Shown: positions 47,251 to 59,158, counted from the first letter of the stretch. The stretch: DNA of 64,000 bases from Pasteurellaceae bacterium RH1A (GCA_012221805.1 CP015195.1:2031771-2095770); one strand, 5' to 3'. Program-made: numbers and translations. The notes: generated from the letters alone by a model not told the origin.

Positions 47251-47410
47251 TGTTTTTCTGTCTTGAGTTTATTTAAATCCCCAAGCCTGGCTTGAGGAAA
47301 AACCTCGCAATTCTAGCACTCTTAGGGCTGGGATTAAATCGCTTATACACAAAAGCAGGCATTTTTAGGCTTTTTGCAAAAAAATGAGGAAATTAGACCG
47401 CTTGTTAGCC

Positions 47411-48253
47411 CTAAGGCAATTTAAAAACACCCTCCCCCACTTCAATCACCCGCCCGCCAACGTAGATGGTCTGCTCGGCATCTAATTGAAGGGAAAGGCG
47501 GTTGGGCCTGCCCATATCATCGCCCTGGTGGATGGTGCGAGCTAAGGGAAACCGCCCCAAGGACAAGAAATAAGCCCCCAAATTGGCGCAAGCAGACCCT
47601 GTGCCGCTGTCCTCCACCAGCACGCCATTTTCAAAGGAAAAGAGGCGGGCATAGATGGTATCATTTTCTTCTGCCCAAAGATAAATCACCGAACGCCCTT
47701 CATCCTGTTCGCAAAGCTCAAAGAGCCTAGAGCCATCTATCTTGAGCCGGCTCAGGCTGGCCTTGTCATAAAGCTGTAAAAGCAACTGGGGCGACCCGCT
47801 GTTAAGCCAATAGGCCTGGGAGGCAAAATCACAGGTGGCTAAACCCGTTACGGCTGATAGTTGTTGGGCAGTCGCTAGGCTTGGGCTGATTTCATAGCCC
47901 TGAATGGCCATTTGCACTAAGCCATCTTGTACACTGATGCCAACTGGCTTGGCCCGGGTATTAACTTGGAAATGGGCAGGCAAGTTTTTCAGCTGCTGCA
48001 ATACATAGGCACAACCCAAGGTAGGGTGGCCGGCCAAGGGCAGTTCCAGATGAGGGGTGAAAATGCGTAAATCCGCAGCTGCATTTTGCGAGGCAAAAGC
48101 AAAAACCGTTTCACTTAGGTTAAATTGACGGGCAATGGCCTGCATTTCAGCATCCGTCAGCCCATGAGCCTCAGGGAAAACCGCCAGGGGATTGCCGCCG
48201 AAGTGTTCTTGGGCAAAAACATTGACCAGTTTGAAGGGGTAGGTGCGTTGCAT
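47411..48253 (-). CDS. PhzF family isomerase/epimerase-like protein
   Basis: This PhzF/DAP-epimerase-fold protein has 280 residues in two pseudo-symmetric halves. The catalytic glutamate region, usually GNPxxV with a nearby acid, is FGGNPLAVFPEAHGL with FNLSETVFAF. LPLAGHPTLGCAYVLQQL and VEDSGTGSACANLGAYFLS are the other signatures. Most bacterial members are of unknown substrate, and no phenazine genes lie nearby. An uptake signal with its TGCAAA element lies just behind its stop codon (47371-47405). Confidence 0.88.
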   Translation of the reverse strand: MQRTYPFKLVNVFAQEHFGGNPLAVFPEAHGLTDAEMQAIARQFNLSETVFAFASQNAAADLRIFTPHLELPLAGHPTLGCAYVLQQLKNLPAHFQVNTRAKPVGISVQDGLVQMAIQGYEISPSLATAQQLSAVTGLATCDFASQAYWLNSGSPQLLLQLYDKASLSRLKIDGSRLFELCEQDEGRSVIYLWAEENDTIYARLFSFENGVLVEDSGTGSACANLGAYFLSLGRFPLARTIHQGDDMGRPNRLSLQLDAEQTIYVGGRVIEVGEGVFKLP

Positions 48254-48322
48254 AAACTTCCTTAATCTTCATTTGCAAGTTTTTGGGAATATTTGACCGC
48301 TTGTTAAGCGGCCACTAAACAA

Positions 48323-48883
48323 TCAGTAGGTTCTCACGAGAGGAGCTTGGTAGGAGGCAATAAAGGCCTCAATCTCGGCCAAATCTTCACTAAAGAGTAG
48401 CTTGTCAAAATCGGTCTGGGTCAGGAAGCCGGCTTCCATCATAGAGGCGTACATTTGCCTTACAGGGTTATAGAAGCCTTGTTTATTAAAGAAAATACAA
48501 GGGGAAGAATTTTGCCCGATTCTGGCCCAGGAATAGACTTCAGTGATTTCTTCCAGGGTGCCAGGCCCACCCGGCAGGGCAATACAGGCATCGGCCAGTT
48601 CCAACATTTTGGCCTTACGCTGGGCCATGGTGTCCACCAAAACAAATTCCGTTAAGGCAGGATGGGCAAGTTCTCGTTCTTGCAGAAATTTAGGCATTAT
48701 GCCAATCGCCTTGCCGCCCTGGGCCAGCACGCTATCGGCAATCAGGCCCATCAGGCCAGCTCGGCTGCCGCCATAAACAAGCGTGTGTTGGTTAGAAACA
48801 ATCCAGTTGGCTAGATCTTTTGTTGCTTCTTGGTGGGCGGGGTGATTGCCCAGGCTGGCGCCGCAATAGACAGTGATCTTCAT
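48323..48883 (-). CDS. LOG family protein (nucleoside 5'-monophosphate phosphoribohydrolase-like)
   Basis: The 186-residue Rossmann-like protein has the family motif ALPGGPGTLEEITEVYSW (PGGxGTxxE), preceded by VYGGSRAGLMGLIADSVL and the start KITVYCGASLGN. LOG proteins split the base from nucleoside monophosphates, including cytokinin precursors. The role in this bacterium is unknown. I start at the ATG at 48883; the longer frame (MVSRRTAV...) crosses the gpt terminator. Confidence 0.9.
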   Translation of the reverse strand: MKITVYCGASLGNHPAHQEATKDLANWIVSNQHTLVYGGSRAGLMGLIADSVLAQGGKAIGIMPKFLQERELAHPALTEFVLVDTMAQRKAKMLELADACIALPGGPGTLEEITEVYSWARIGQNSSPCIFFNKQGFYNPVRQMYASMMEAGFLTQTDFDKLLFSEDLAEIEAFIASYQAPLVRTY

Positions 48884-48912
48884 CTTTGATCCTTGGTTTG
48901 ATTTCATACACA

Positions 48913-48941
48913 TAAACAAAAGGCGAACCGCAGTTCGCCTT
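48913..48941 (-). terminator. gpt Rho-independent terminator
   Basis: The perfect stem AAGGCGAAC-CGCA-GTTCGCCTT (48920-48941) lies 11 bases behind the gpt stop codon, followed by a T-rich stretch on the minus strand. Confidence 0.8.
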
Positions 48942-48952
48942 GACACCAAATC

Positions 48953-49426
48953 TTATTGTTTTGAGAGCGGTGGTACGAAGGTGATGCCCAAGTCCCAAGG
49001 TTGCTCGATCCAGGTTTCTTGTGGGATGTCGATCACATAATCGTCTACTAAAGGCGCACCCTGTGGCTTAGCAAAAACAGTTACAAAGCGGGCCTTTGGA
49101 TACATTCTGCGGATTTCCTTGGCTGTGTTGCCAGTATCGACTAGGTCGTCCACCACGATAAAGCCTTCGCCATCGGTCTCAGCCGCATGTAGCACCTTGA
49201 GTTCGCCCTGGCTGTCGTGGTCGTAGCTGGCAATGCAGACGGTTTCTACATGGCGAATGCTAAGCTCACGGGCAAGGACTGCTGCTGGGAAAAGCCCCCC
49301 ACGGCTAACTGCAATAATCCCCTTCCACTGGCCGGCTGGCAGTAAACGCTCTGCTAATTTGCGGGCGTGCATATGGAACATATCCCACGTTACCACGTAT
49401 TTTTCGTTTGTGTATTTTTCGCTCAT
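48953..49426 (-). CDS. gpt: Xanthine-guanine phosphoribosyltransferase
   Basis: This purine-salvage enzyme of 157 residues has the PRPP-binding motif [17 protein letters not shown] at about residues 88-104. [30 protein letters not shown] near the N-terminus and the closing [16 protein letters not shown] match E. coli Gpt (152 residues). It acts on guanine, xanthine and, less well, hypoxanthine at the membrane surface. The start ATG is at 49426. Confidence 0.96.
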   Translation of the reverse strand: MSEKYTNEKYVVTWDMFHMHARKLAERLLPAGQWKGIIAVSRGGLFPAAVLARELSIRHVETVCIASYDHDSQGELKVLHAAETDGEGFIVVDDLVDTGNTAKEIRRMYPKARFVTVFAKPQGAPLVDDYVIDIPQETWIEQPWDLGITFVPPLSKQ

Positions 49427-49495
49427 ACTCTTTACCTAGATATAAAAAATTGCCGAATTTTAGCGGAATTTTCGGGTTTTGGATAGCAAAAATCG

Positions 49496-50641
49496 CTAGG
49501 TCAGGCAAAAATGCTGGATCAGTTCCCGCAATAAGGCCTGGGTTGGGGCGATGAAATTCATATCCAAGTATTCATCTGGCTGGTGGGCCTGCTCAATAGA
49601 CCCCGGCCCCAGCACCAGGGTTGGACAGAGGGTTTGGATAAAGGGGGCCTCGGTACAGTAATTAACAGCTTCACACTTTTCGCCCAAGAGCTTTTCAACT
49701 ACCTGGACGATCTGGGCCGAATGTTCGCACTCATAGCCTGGAATACCCGCGTGCAGGTGGCGGATGTCAATCAGATCGCCCCACTTGTCTAAGAGGGGCT
49801 TGAGGCTCTCATCTAGCATGCCCCACAAATCTTGCAGGGCCAGGCCGGGCAGAGGGCGGATGTCTAGTTGCAGTTCGCAGCAGGCACAGATACGATTGAC
49901 TGCATCGCCCCCATGGATACTGCCAAAATTCATGGTTGGGTGGGGGATTTGAAAGAGGGGGTTGTGGTACTTGGCTCGTAAATCCTGCTTGAGCTGGGAC
50001 AGATGGCCGATGGCCTCGTGCATAAGCTCAATGGCATTGACCCCACGATCTGGATCGCTGGAATGGCCTGTTCTGCCTGTGATCCGCACCGCCTCACCCA
50101 AGTGGCCCTTGTGGGCACGGATAGGTTTAAGAGAAGTCGGCTCGCCAATGATGGCACAAGCGGGGCGAATATGGCTGGTAGCACTAAAGGTCCTGGCCCC
50201 CAGCATGGTGGTTTCCTCATCGGCCGTGGCCAGGATCCGCAGGGGCTTGGTTAATTTGCTTAAATCCAGCTGGCTGACCACATCCACCACAAAGGCAAAA
50301 AATCCCTTCATATCGGCCGTGCCTAAACCATAGAGCTTGCCGCCTTTTTCGGTTAGCTTGAAGGGGTCGAAAGTCCAGCGGCCCTCATCAAAGGGCACGG
50401 TGTCGGTATGCCCGGCCAGGAGCAAACCGCCCTCCCCCTCGCCATAGGTGGCCAGGAGATTGTATTTGTTGCGGGAGCCTTCCAAGGGAAGCACCTCGGT
50501 ACGAAAGCCCAGATCAGCCAGCCAGTTGGCTAAAAGGTCAATCAGGGGCTTGTTGGATTGATCATACTCGGCCCTGAGGCTGGAAATGCTTGGAATGGCG
50601 ATCAATTCTTGGTAGCGGTTGAGAAAGGGGATGTGGGGCAT
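49496..50641 (-). CDS. argE: Acetylornithine deacetylase
   Basis: This M20-family metallo-hydrolase of arginine biosynthesis releases ornithine from N-acetylornithine. The metal-binding motifs are [13 protein letters not shown] (H and D), [26 protein letters not shown] and the late [26 protein letters not shown]. Its 381 residues fit E. coli ArgE (383). The final stretch shows the usual second histidine. Arginine control by ArgR is expected, but I see no clear ARG box upstream; that space holds a REPIN-like repeat. Confidence 0.95.
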   Translation of the reverse strand: MPHIPFLNRYQELIAIPSISSLRAEYDQSNKPLIDLLANWLADLGFRTEVLPLEGSRNKYNLLATYGEGEGGLLLAGHTDTVPFDEGRWTFDPFKLTEKGGKLYGLGTADMKGFFAFVVDVVSQLDLSKLTKPLRILATADEETTMLGARTFSATSHIRPACAIIGEPTSLKPIRAHKGHLGEAVRITGRTGHSSDPDRGVNAIELMHEAIGHLSQLKQDLRAKYHNPLFQIPHPTMNFGSIHGGDAVNRICACCELQLDIRPLPGLALQDLWGMLDESLKPLLDKWGDLIDIRHLHAGIPGYECEHSAQIVQVVEKLLGEKCEAVNYCTEAPFIQTLCPTLVLGPGSIEQAHQPDEYLDMNFIAPTQALLRELIQHFCLT

Positions 50642-50666
50642 GGGGTGTCCTTAGCGATAGCATGAT

Positions 50667-50731
50667 GGCACAAGCATCCTCGCTTGTGCCTTATCTACAT
50701 AGTTTTCAGCACCAGCCCGGAGGCTGGTGCT
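50667..50731. repeat. REPIN-like paired palindromes between argE and hemC
   Basis: Two 24-base palindromes, at 50667-50690 (GGCACAAGC...GCTTGTGCC) and 50708-50731 (AGCACCAGC...GCTGGTGCT), face each other in inverted orientation. Both outer ends read GAT. The arms match the element at 11273-11347, with compensating changes that keep the stems paired. Confidence 0.78.
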
Positions 50732-50888
50732 ATCAGTTCAGAGATTATAAACCCTTTCAATACTTTGACCTAGTTCACATTTTCAAACAAGCGGTCTGTT
50801 TTTTGCGGAAATTTACAAGCCCAACTTTTGGAAGATGGGCAAAATGGTGTTACTATTAGCACCAAATTTTTAGAGAATTAGAAGAAGA

Positions 50889-51818
50889 ATGAAAGATACC
50901 CTACGCATTGCTACCCGCCAAAGCCCACTGGCCCTGTGGCAGGCAAATTTTGTCAAAGAGGCCTTAGAAGAACGCTTCCCAGAGCTGACTGTGGAACTGG
51001 TCACCATGGTGACCAAGGGCGATATTATTTTAGACACCCCGCTGGCCAAGATTGGCGGCAAGGGGCTTTTTGTTAAGGAATTAGAACTGGCCCTGCTGGA
51101 AAACCGAGCCGATTTGGCCGTTCATTCCATGAAAGATGTGCCTATGAGCTTCCCAGAAGGTCTGGGCTTGGCCGTAATTTGTGAGCGGGAAGACCCCCGT
51201 GATGCCTTTGTTTCCAACCACTTTGCCAGCCTGGCAGATCTGCCAGCCGGGGCGGTGGTGGGGACATCCAGCCTGCGTCGCCAGTGCCAGCTCATGGCCA
51301 AGTATCCACATTTGACGGTCAAATCCCTGCGGGGCAATGTGGGCACACGTTTATCCAAGCTCGATAGCGGAGAATACGATGCCATTATTTTAGCTTCTGC
51401 GGGCCTTATTCGCTTGGGCATGGCTGAACGCATCCGTGCCTTTATTTCTGTAGAAGATTCCCTGCCCGCCTGTGGCCAAGGGGCGGTGGGGATTGAAACC
51501 CGGGTTGATGATGAGCGGGTGCTCCGCTATATCAGTGTGCTCAACCACCAGCCAACCCGCTACTGTGTGGAGGCTGAACGGGCCATGAACACCCGCCTAC
51601 AGGGTGGCTGCCAGGTGCCGATTGGGGGCTTTGCCACCCTTGAGGGCGATGAAATCAGCCTCAATGCCCTGGTTGGCTCCTTAGATGGAACGGAGATTAT
51701 CCGGGCCTCTGGCAGGGCCAAGCTGGAAGAAGCCCAGCAGTTGGGCCAGCAAGTGGCTAAATCCCTCTTGGCCCAGGGGGCAGACAAGATTTTGGCCCAG
51801 GTCTATCAGGCAGGCTAG
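50889..51818 (+). CDS. hemC: Porphobilinogen deaminase (hydroxymethylbilane synthase)
   Basis: HemC links four porphobilinogens into hydroxymethylbilane. The cofactor-binding cysteine lies in [12 protein letters not shown] (about residue 241). [15 protein letters not shown] at the start, [14 protein letters not shown] and SSLRRQCQL complete the family pattern. Its 309 residues match E. coli (313). AGAAGAAG precedes the ATG. hemD begins two bases after its stop codon, starting the operon hemCDXY, which has the same order as in E. coli. Confidence 0.98.
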   Translation: MKDTLRIATRQSPLALWQANFVKEALEERFPELTVELVTMVTKGDIILDTPLAKIGGKGLFVKELELALLENRADLAVHSMKDVPMSFPEGLGLAVICEREDPRDAFVSNHFASLADLPAGAVVGTSSLRRQCQLMAKYPHLTVKSLRGNVGTRLSKLDSGEYDAIILASAGLIRLGMAERIRAFISVEDSLPACGQGAVGIETRVDDERVLRYISVLNHQPTRYCVEAERAMNTRLQGGCQVPIGGFATLEGDEISLNALVGSLDGTEIIRASGRAKLEEAQQLGQQVAKSLLAQGADKILAQVYQAG

Positions 51819-51819
51819 G

Positions 51820-52578
51820 ATGAACGTACTGATTACCCGCCCCCAGCCCAGCGGCCAGGCCTTGGTGGATATGCTCAACAAGGTGCAAATTTTTGCCCTC
51901 CACCAACCGCTTGTTAGCATTGAAGCTGGCCGGGAACTGCCTCAGCTCCATGCAGCCCTTAATCAACTTAAGGCAGGTGACTATGTTTTTGCGGTGTCCA
52001 AGCATGCGGTAGATTTCGCCACAGATACCCTCAAACAAACGGGTTTTCACTGGCGGGAAGATTTAAACTATTTTGCGGTGGGCAGACAGACAGCCCAGCA
52101 TTTCGCTGCCCAAAGCGAACAGCAAGTGGCCTACCCGATTGAATCGGAAAACAGCGAAGGCCTGCTCAATTTGCCCCAAATGCAGGACTTGACCGATAAA
52201 ACCGTGCTTATTTTACGAGCCGAAACAGGCCGGGAACTTTTTCCTGAGGAAGCCAGCCGAAGGGGGGCAAAGATTGCCTATTTGGAATGCTACCAACGCC
52301 AACCTGTGGCGGATAATTTGGCAGATCAAATTAGCCTCTGCAAGCGGGCAGGGATTGATACCATCGTGGTGACCAGTGGCGAGATCTTACAGGCCCTCTA
52401 TGATCAAACCCTGGCAGAAGATCGGGCTTGGCTAACCGCCTGCCGCCTCTTAGTGGTGGGGCCACGCTTGGCAGAGCAGGCTCAAGGCCTGGGTTGGCAG
52501 GCTGGCAATATTATACTTTCTGAAAAAGCAGACAACCAAAGTCTGTTTGACAGACTCATTCAGAATGTGGGACGTTAA
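51820..52578 (+). CDS. hemD: Uroporphyrinogen-III synthase
   Basis: HemD closes and inverts ring D of hydroxymethylbilane. The sequence is weakly conserved, as usual for HemD, but shows VLITRPQPSGQALVDML at the start, YVFAVSKHAVDFA, the central LILRAETGRELFPEEASRRGAKIAYLECYQR and IVVTSGEILQALYD. Its 252 residues fit the family. I start at the ATG at 51820, overlapping the end of hemC closely; the longer frame within hemC is spurious. It leads into hemX after 17 bases. Confidence 0.94.
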   Translation: MNVLITRPQPSGQALVDMLNKVQIFALHQPLVSIEAGRELPQLHAALNQLKAGDYVFAVSKHAVDFATDTLKQTGFHWREDLNYFAVGRQTAQHFAAQSEQQVAYPIESENSEGLLNLPQMQDLTDKTVLILRAETGRELFPEEASRRGAKIAYLECYQRQPVADNLADQISLCKRAGIDTIVVTSGEILQALYDQTLAEDRAWLTACRLLVVGPRLAEQAQGLGWQAGNIILSEKADNQSLFDRLIQNVGR

Positions 52579-52595
52579 TTAACTAAGGTGGACTT

Positions 52596-53957
52596 ATGTC
52601 AAAGCAAAAGAGAGAGGTTGAAGACCTAGAAGTAACTGAAGTGCCTGTAGAACAAACAGAAGCGACAGTGGAAGCAGAACAAGCGGTTCATTCTGAGCCA
52701 GAATTAACAAATGAACCTGAAGAAGGAACCCAAGAAGAACTTAAAGAGGAGCCCTTAATGGAAAATACCGAAAATACCCCGGCACCAGAAGCCAAAAAAT
52801 CGGGCGGCACAGGCCTTGCCCTACTTGCCCTGTTAGTGGCCCTAGGCTTGGGTGGCGCAGGCTACTACTTTGGCAGCCAAAAACTGGCCAGCCTAGAAGC
52901 TAATGTCCAGCAGCAGCTTGCAGGCGCAGTCAATAAACTCAAGGAAGCCCAGCCAGAGCAAATGCAGATTGAACTGCCGAATTTCGATGCAGAAAAGGTG
53001 CAGATCGCCACACTTAGCAGCAATTACCAACAGGCTCAACAACGTATCAGCCAGCTTGAGCGTGAACAGGCCGTTTACACCCAACAGATCAACAGCCTCC
53101 AGCAGCAAATTCAGCAATTAGGCAATATGCCAAAAGCCGATACCTCCACCTTCCTCTTATCTGATGCCGACTTCCTACTCAACAATGCCATCCGCAAAAT
53201 GGTCTTGGATAACGACATGGACACCACCAAAAACCTCTTGATTGAGGCTGATAAGGTGTTGGCCCAGGTGTCTGATTCAGGCGTACTGGCCGTGCGTGAA
53301 GCCATTAAGGCAGACCTTAACCAACTGTCTTCCATTAACGAGGTCGATCAAAACGCCCTCATGCTCCGCCTGACTCAGCTGGCCAACCGCCTCGATGATA
53401 TGCCGCTCTTGGATAACGACAACCAAGAAGAAGGCTTAAGCACGGGTGAAGTGTCTGATTCCATCGCTGATTATGCGGAAAACTTGGAGAAGAGTGCCAA
53501 TTCTTTCCTCAACCACTTTATCCGTGTTAGCGACAAGGGTGCGACCACAGAAAAAGCCTTTGTGGCCCCGCATCAGGAAATCTACCTACGTGAAAACATC
53601 CGTCTGCGTTTGCAAATTGCGATTTTAGCCATTCCACGCCAACAAAATGAGCTTTATAAGCAATCCCTTGATGCCGTGGGCACCTGGGTGCGCAGCTACT
53701 TCGATCTGCAAAACGAGAATGTAAAATCCTTCTTAAAAGATTTAGATACCCTTAATGAGCAGTCCATCTACATTGATGCGCCTAAGCAGCTCCAGAGCTT
53801 GAACGCCTTGGATCAGCTGCTCAACAAGCAATCGCCAAAGGTAGAAAAAATTGAGATGGAGGCTGAAAAAGCCCTTGAGCCAGCAGCAGAGCCACAAGGC
53901 CAGACGCCAGCCCTGCCTGAAGCGGAAGCTCAACCACAAGCCACCCCTGCCCAATAG
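52596..53957 (+). CDS. hemX: HemX family protein
   Basis: An acidic, glutamate-rich N-terminal tail (residues 1-65) is followed by one membrane helix (GTGLALLALLVALGLGGAGYYFG) and a periplasmic coiled coil (about residues 95-185, rich in Q, L and E). A helical C-terminal domain follows, ending in a proline-, alanine- and glutamine-rich tail. HemX is often labelled a uroporphyrinogen methyltransferase, but no methyltransferase motif is visible. Its role in haem synthesis is unclear; position in the operon suggests a structural or regulatory one. Confidence 0.93.
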   Translation: MSKQKREVEDLEVTEVPVEQTEATVEAEQAVHSEPELTNEPEEGTQEELKEEPLMENTENTPAPEAKKSGGTGLALLALLVALGLGGAGYYFGSQKLASLEANVQQQLAGAVNKLKEAQPEQMQIELPNFDAEKVQIATLSSNYQQAQQRISQLEREQAVYTQQINSLQQQIQQLGNMPKADTSTFLLSDADFLLNNAIRKMVLDNDMDTTKNLLIEADKVLAQVSDSGVLAVREAIKADLNQLSSINEVDQNALMLRLTQLANRLDDMPLLDNDNQEEGLSTGEVSDSIADYAENLEKSANSFLNHFIRVSDKGATTEKAFVAPHQEIYLRENIRLRLQIAILAIPRQQNELYKQSLDAVGTWVRSYFDLQNENVKSFLKDLDTLNEQSIYIDAPKQLQSLNALDQLLNKQSPKVEKIEMEAEKALEPAAEPQGQTPALPEAEAQPQATPAQ

Positions 53958-53965
53958 GAGATTGT

Positions 53966-55216
53966 ATGTTTAGAGTACTATTTTTAATGCTTGTCCTCCT
54001 TGCAGGACTGGTCGCAGGGCCTTATATCGCAGGCCACCAGGGCTATGTGAGAATTGAAACCGATGCCAAGGTAATTGAAATGAGCCTGGTCATGTTGGTG
54101 GTTTTCTTTGTGGTTACCCTAGCCCTAATCTATGGCCTAGAAACCCTGCTTAGAAAGCTCTTTAGCCTTAGCCGTGGCGCCTATAACTGGTTCGGCAACC
54201 GCAAACGTAAAAAAGCCCAACAGCAAACCCTTGAGGGCTTAATGAAGATGAGCGAGGGCAACTATGCCAAGGCAGAAAAACTGATTGGTAAAAACGCCAA
54301 ACATGCTGACGAGCCGATTCTCAACCTGATCAAGGCTGCCGAAGCTGCCCAGCAAAATGGCGATGATCTGACCGCCAATAAATACCTGATTGAGGCCTCC
54401 AAACTGGCTGGTAAGGACAATATCGCCCTAGAAATCGCCCGCACCCGCATTCTTATGCAACAGGGCAAACTGCCTGCTGCCCGCAGTGCGGTAGATAGCC
54501 TGCTTGAGCTAGCCCCAAACAACGAAGATGCCAACCGCCTAGCCATCCAAATCTACCAAGATTCCAAGGCCTACAAGGCGCTGGACAAATTGCTGGACGA
54601 TGTCGGCCAACGCAGTTTCCTCTCTGCCCAGGAATTTGAGGCACTAGAACACTTTGTCGATGATGGTTTACTGGATGAGATCCTCCACGAAGAAGGCCAA
54701 GAAGGCCTGCTCAACTGGTGGGAGCAACAACCAAGTCGCCGCCGTAAATCGGTTTACACTCGTGTAGCCCTGGTCACCCGCTTAATTGACAGCGATGACC
54801 ACGAATCTGCCGCTGAACTGGCCCTTGAAACCGTGAAGAAATTTGAAGACGAGCAACTGGCCCCACTCTTCGCTCAACTGACCCGTCTCCAAGTGCCCGA
54901 AGACAGCAAGCTCATTAAGGTGTTAGATAAACGTGCGAGCAAGGCCATCGAAGAATACAGCGATGATTACGCCCGTGCCCTAGGTTACATCTACACCCGT
55001 GAGGGCCTCTTTGCCAAGGCCAAGCCGTATTTTGTTCAGGTTATCAACCACAAACAATGTACCGCCCAAGACAGAATTATGGCCCTACACATGGCCGAGC
55101 AGTTGCACGATGAGGAACTTATCGACCTTATCCGTGAACGCAACCTTAAAGAGGTCAATATGCAGCCGCAAGAGCCAACCCCGCTCCTGCCGGAAAACCT
55201 ACCAAGGGCTGAATAA
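53966..55216 (+). CDS. hemY: HemY family protein
   Basis: Two N-terminal membrane helices (FRVLFLMLVLLAGLVAGPYIAG and EMSLVMLVVFFVVTLALIYGLE) precede a TPR-rich domain (NYAKAEKLIGKNAK, ANKYLIEASKLAGKDN and AKPYFVQVINHKQ). This is the gammaproteobacterial HemY, unrelated to protoporphyrinogen oxidase HemY of Bacillus. It is linked to the haem pathway by operon position and may act as a scaffold. It starts eight bases after hemX and closes the operon. Confidence 0.94.
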   Translation: MFRVLFLMLVLLAGLVAGPYIAGHQGYVRIETDAKVIEMSLVMLVVFFVVTLALIYGLETLLRKLFSLSRGAYNWFGNRKRKKAQQQTLEGLMKMSEGNYAKAEKLIGKNAKHADEPILNLIKAAEAAQQNGDDLTANKYLIEASKLAGKDNIALEIARTRILMQQGKLPAARSAVDSLLELAPNNEDANRLAIQIYQDSKAYKALDKLLDDVGQRSFLSAQEFEALEHFVDDGLLDEILHEEGQEGLLNWWEQQPSRRRKSVYTRVALVTRLIDSDDHESAAELALETVKKFEDEQLAPLFAQLTRLQVPEDSKLIKVLDKRASKAIEEYSDDYARALGYIYTREGLFAKAKPYFVQVINHKQCTAQDRIMALHMAEQLHDEELIDLIRERNLKEVNMQPQEPTPLLPENLPRAE

Positions 55217-55225
55217 GCCCCAAAC

Positions 55226-55252
55226 AAAAACCGCACAATGTGCGGTTTTTTT
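55226..55252 (+). terminator. hemCDXY Rho-independent terminator
   Basis: The stem AAAAACCGCAC/GTGCGGTTTTT with loop AAT and a T run lies directly behind hemY. A reverse-oriented uptake signal follows at 55298-55310, before purA. Confidence 0.9.
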
Positions 55253-55316
55253 ATCCCTAGAACAAGGGGGCTGAAATATGCAAGTTTTTGCAACAATCAG
55301 CCCGCTTGTACTTACT

Positions 55317-57056
<1,740 letters not shown>

Positions 57057-57941
57057 CTATTTTGTGCCCTTGTCCATGAAGCGGAAGAATTCGCTCTTTG
57101 GACTTAATAACATCATGTTGTTTTGGCCTGGGCCGAAACTTTCTTCGTAGGCCTTGAGGCTGCGTACGAAGGCATAGAATTCAGGGGCTTGGCCGAAGGC
57201 TTCTGCGTAGATTTTGGCTGCTTGGGCATCGCCCTGACCTTTCAGTTCTTCAGCAGTCTTATTGGCAGTGGCTTGAATTAAGACCACTTTTTTGTCCACT
57301 TCAGCCCGGATAATTTCGGCCTTTTCTTCACCCTGAGAACGGTGTTCACGGGCTACCGCATCACGTTCAGCCCGCATACGTTGGTAGATGGAGCTGGATA
57401 CTTCATTCGGCAGGTTGATTTGCTTAACCCGCACATCCACTACCGCAATCCCCAATTTTTCTGCCCCGTCATCGCCATCGTTAAGGGCCTTTTGAGCCCC
57501 GGCCATGAGTTCACCACGGGAACCTGATACGATATCCTTGATGGTGCGGGAACCGATTTCTGAACGCAAGCGGTCATTTACCTTACGTTGAAGGAGGTCG
57601 GCTGCTTTTTTGTAGTCGCCACCTGTTGAGGTGTAGAACTGGCCAAAGTCGCTGATCTTCCATTTAACGTAAGAATCGACCAACAAGTCCTTCTTCTCAA
57701 CCGTAACAAAACGGGCCTCTTGGCCGTCTAGGGTCTGGATACGGGCATCTAAGACCTTGAGTTGGTCAATAAAAGGCACCTTGAAATGCAGACCTGGCTC
57801 ATAGACCACCACCTTGTTATCGGCATCACGGTGTACCTTATTAAAGCGTAGCATAATGCCCCGCTGGCCTTCTTGAACAATCAATACCGATTGGAAAACC
57901 ACAAAGGCGATAATCGCTAATAAGGGTAATAATTTACGCAT
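57057..57941 (-). CDS. hflC: Modulator of FtsH protease HflC
   Basis: This SPFH/band-7 protein has an N-terminal membrane anchor (LLPLLAIIAFVVFQSVLIVQEGQRGIMLRF), the band-7 core with VYEPGLHFKVPFIDQLKVLDARIQTLDG, and a long charged helix (VSSSIYQRMRAERDAVAREHRSQGEEKAEIIRAEVD). With HflK it forms a large periplasmic cage around FtsH. Its 294 residues are close to the E. coli length (334), although somewhat shorter in the central region. It starts two bases after hflK. Confidence 0.95.
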   Translation of the reverse strand: MRKLLPLLAIIAFVVFQSVLIVQEGQRGIMLRFNKVHRDADNKVVVYEPGLHFKVPFIDQLKVLDARIQTLDGQEARFVTVEKKDLLVDSYVKWKISDFGQFYTSTGGDYKKAADLLQRKVNDRLRSEIGSRTIKDIVSGSRGELMAGAQKALNDGDDGAEKLGIAVVDVRVKQINLPNEVSSSIYQRMRAERDAVAREHRSQGEEKAEIIRAEVDKKVVLIQATANKTAEELKGQGDAQAAKIYAEAFGQAPEFYAFVRSLKAYEESFGPGQNNMMLLSPKSEFFRFMDKGTK

Positions 57942-57943
57942 GA

Positions 57944-59158
57944 TTAGAATCTCCCCTTGCGAGTGTTGTCGGCGGGTTCAGTTGTTTGCACCTGTGGTGC
58001 AGCTTGCTGAACCTGTGGTTGGGCCATCTGTGGTTGAACCTGTGGCTGGCTGCTTGGTTGGGTCGTGGCAGCTGGTTTGCCGTTTAAGATTTTCTCAAGC
58101 GGCAGAACGGTCAAGTTATTGCCAGCCTCACCATTCATCAGCACCTTAGGTGTATTTTTCAGCACCTTTTCCATGGTTTGCAGGTATAAACGCTCACGGG
58201 TGACTTCTGGTGCAGCCTTATACTCTGGCAAAATCTGCTTGAAGCGTTCCACTTCCCCCTGGGCATTGAGCACCACTTGTTCCTTGTAAGCAGAAGCCTG
58301 CTCTAAGATCCGTTGGGCGTTACCACGTGCAATTGGCTCTTGGCCACGGGCATAGGCTTCGGCTTCACGGATTAAGCGTTGTTCATCTTCCTGAGCCTTG
58401 ATGGCATCATCAAAGGCAGCCTTAACTTCTTCAGGCGGGCGGGCGTATTGGAAGTTAACGTCCGTCACCAAAAGGCCCATATCGTAGGTTTTGATGATCT
58501 CACGCAGGGCATTCCAGGTGTTTTCCCGCACAATGGCCCGGCCGGTGGTTAAAATATCGTCCATGGTCATATGGCCGATGACATAACGCAGAGCACTGTC
58601 GGTGGCCTGTTTGAGGCTGTCGTCAGGGTTTCGGACACTAAAGAGATACTTGGCTGGGTCTTCAATCCGGTATTGCACCGTCATTTCCACCAAAACCATA
58701 TTTTCATCTTGGGTCAGCATGGCCCCGCTGGTGCTGAGTTCTGAAACCCGCTCAATATTGACTGGGCGAACCTCATCAATAAAGGTTGGCTTCCAGTTAA
58801 GGCCTGGCATAACGATGTCGTTGAGCTTACCAAAACGGGTCACAACCCCACGCTCGGCCTCTTGCACGGTATAAAGGCCTGAACCGGCCCAAACCAAAAC
58901 CCCCAAACCGATTAAAAGCGGCAGGAACTTGCCTAAGGATGGCATAGGTTGGCTGTTATTTGAGCCATTTTGCTTGTTACCCCCGCCCATTTTTTTCAGC
59001 AAATTGCTGAAGGCTTCTTCCAAATCTGGCGGCTGGCCTTGATTATTCTGTGAAGGCTTAGGCTCTTGTTGATTGCCCTGCCCCTGCTGTTCTTCAGGCT
59101 TTTTTTGCCCTGGTTTTCCCCATGGGTCTTGCTGGTTGCCTGATTCATTCCACGACAT
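57944..59158 (-). CDS. hflK: Modulator of FtsH protease HflK
   Basis: A glutamine-, asparagine- and proline-rich cytoplasmic N-terminus (MSWNESGNQQDPWGK...) precedes one membrane helix (FLPLLIGLGVLVWAGSGLYTVQEAERGVVTRFG). The band-7 domain follows, with MPGLNWKPTFIDEVRPVNIE and a long helix (FDDAIKAQEDEQRLIREAEAYARGQ), and a glutamine-rich tail. This is the HflK architecture. I start at the ATG at 59158, with GGAGAAA upstream; the longer frame is out of keeping with the conserved MxWNExG start. hflX and hfq are not upstream here; clpB is divergent. Confidence 0.95.
   Translation of the reverse strand: MSWNESGNQQDPWGKPGQKKPEEQQGQGNQQEPKPSQNNQGQPPDLEEAFSNLLKKMGGGNKQNGSNNSQPMPSLGKFLPLLIGLGVLVWAGSGLYTVQEAERGVVTRFGKLNDIVMPGLNWKPTFIDEVRPVNIERVSELSTSGAMLTQDENMVLVEMTVQYRIEDPAKYLFSVRNPDDSLKQATDSALRYVIGHMTMDDILTTGRAIVRENTWNALREIIKTYDMGLLVTDVNFQYARPPEEVKAAFDDAIKAQEDEQRLIREAEAYARGQEPIARGNAQRILEQASAYKEQVVLNAQGEVERFKQILPEYKAAPEVTRERLYLQTMEKVLKNTPKVLMNGEAGNNLTVLPLEKILNGKPAATTQPSSQPQVQPQMAQPQVQQAAPQVQTTEPADNTRKGRF

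Noticed and set aside
52596..53957. Labelling hemX as uroporphyrinogen-III C-methyltransferase
   Set aside because: The sequence has a membrane helix and coiled coil but no S-adenosylmethionine-binding methyltransferase motif, so the enzyme name is not supported.
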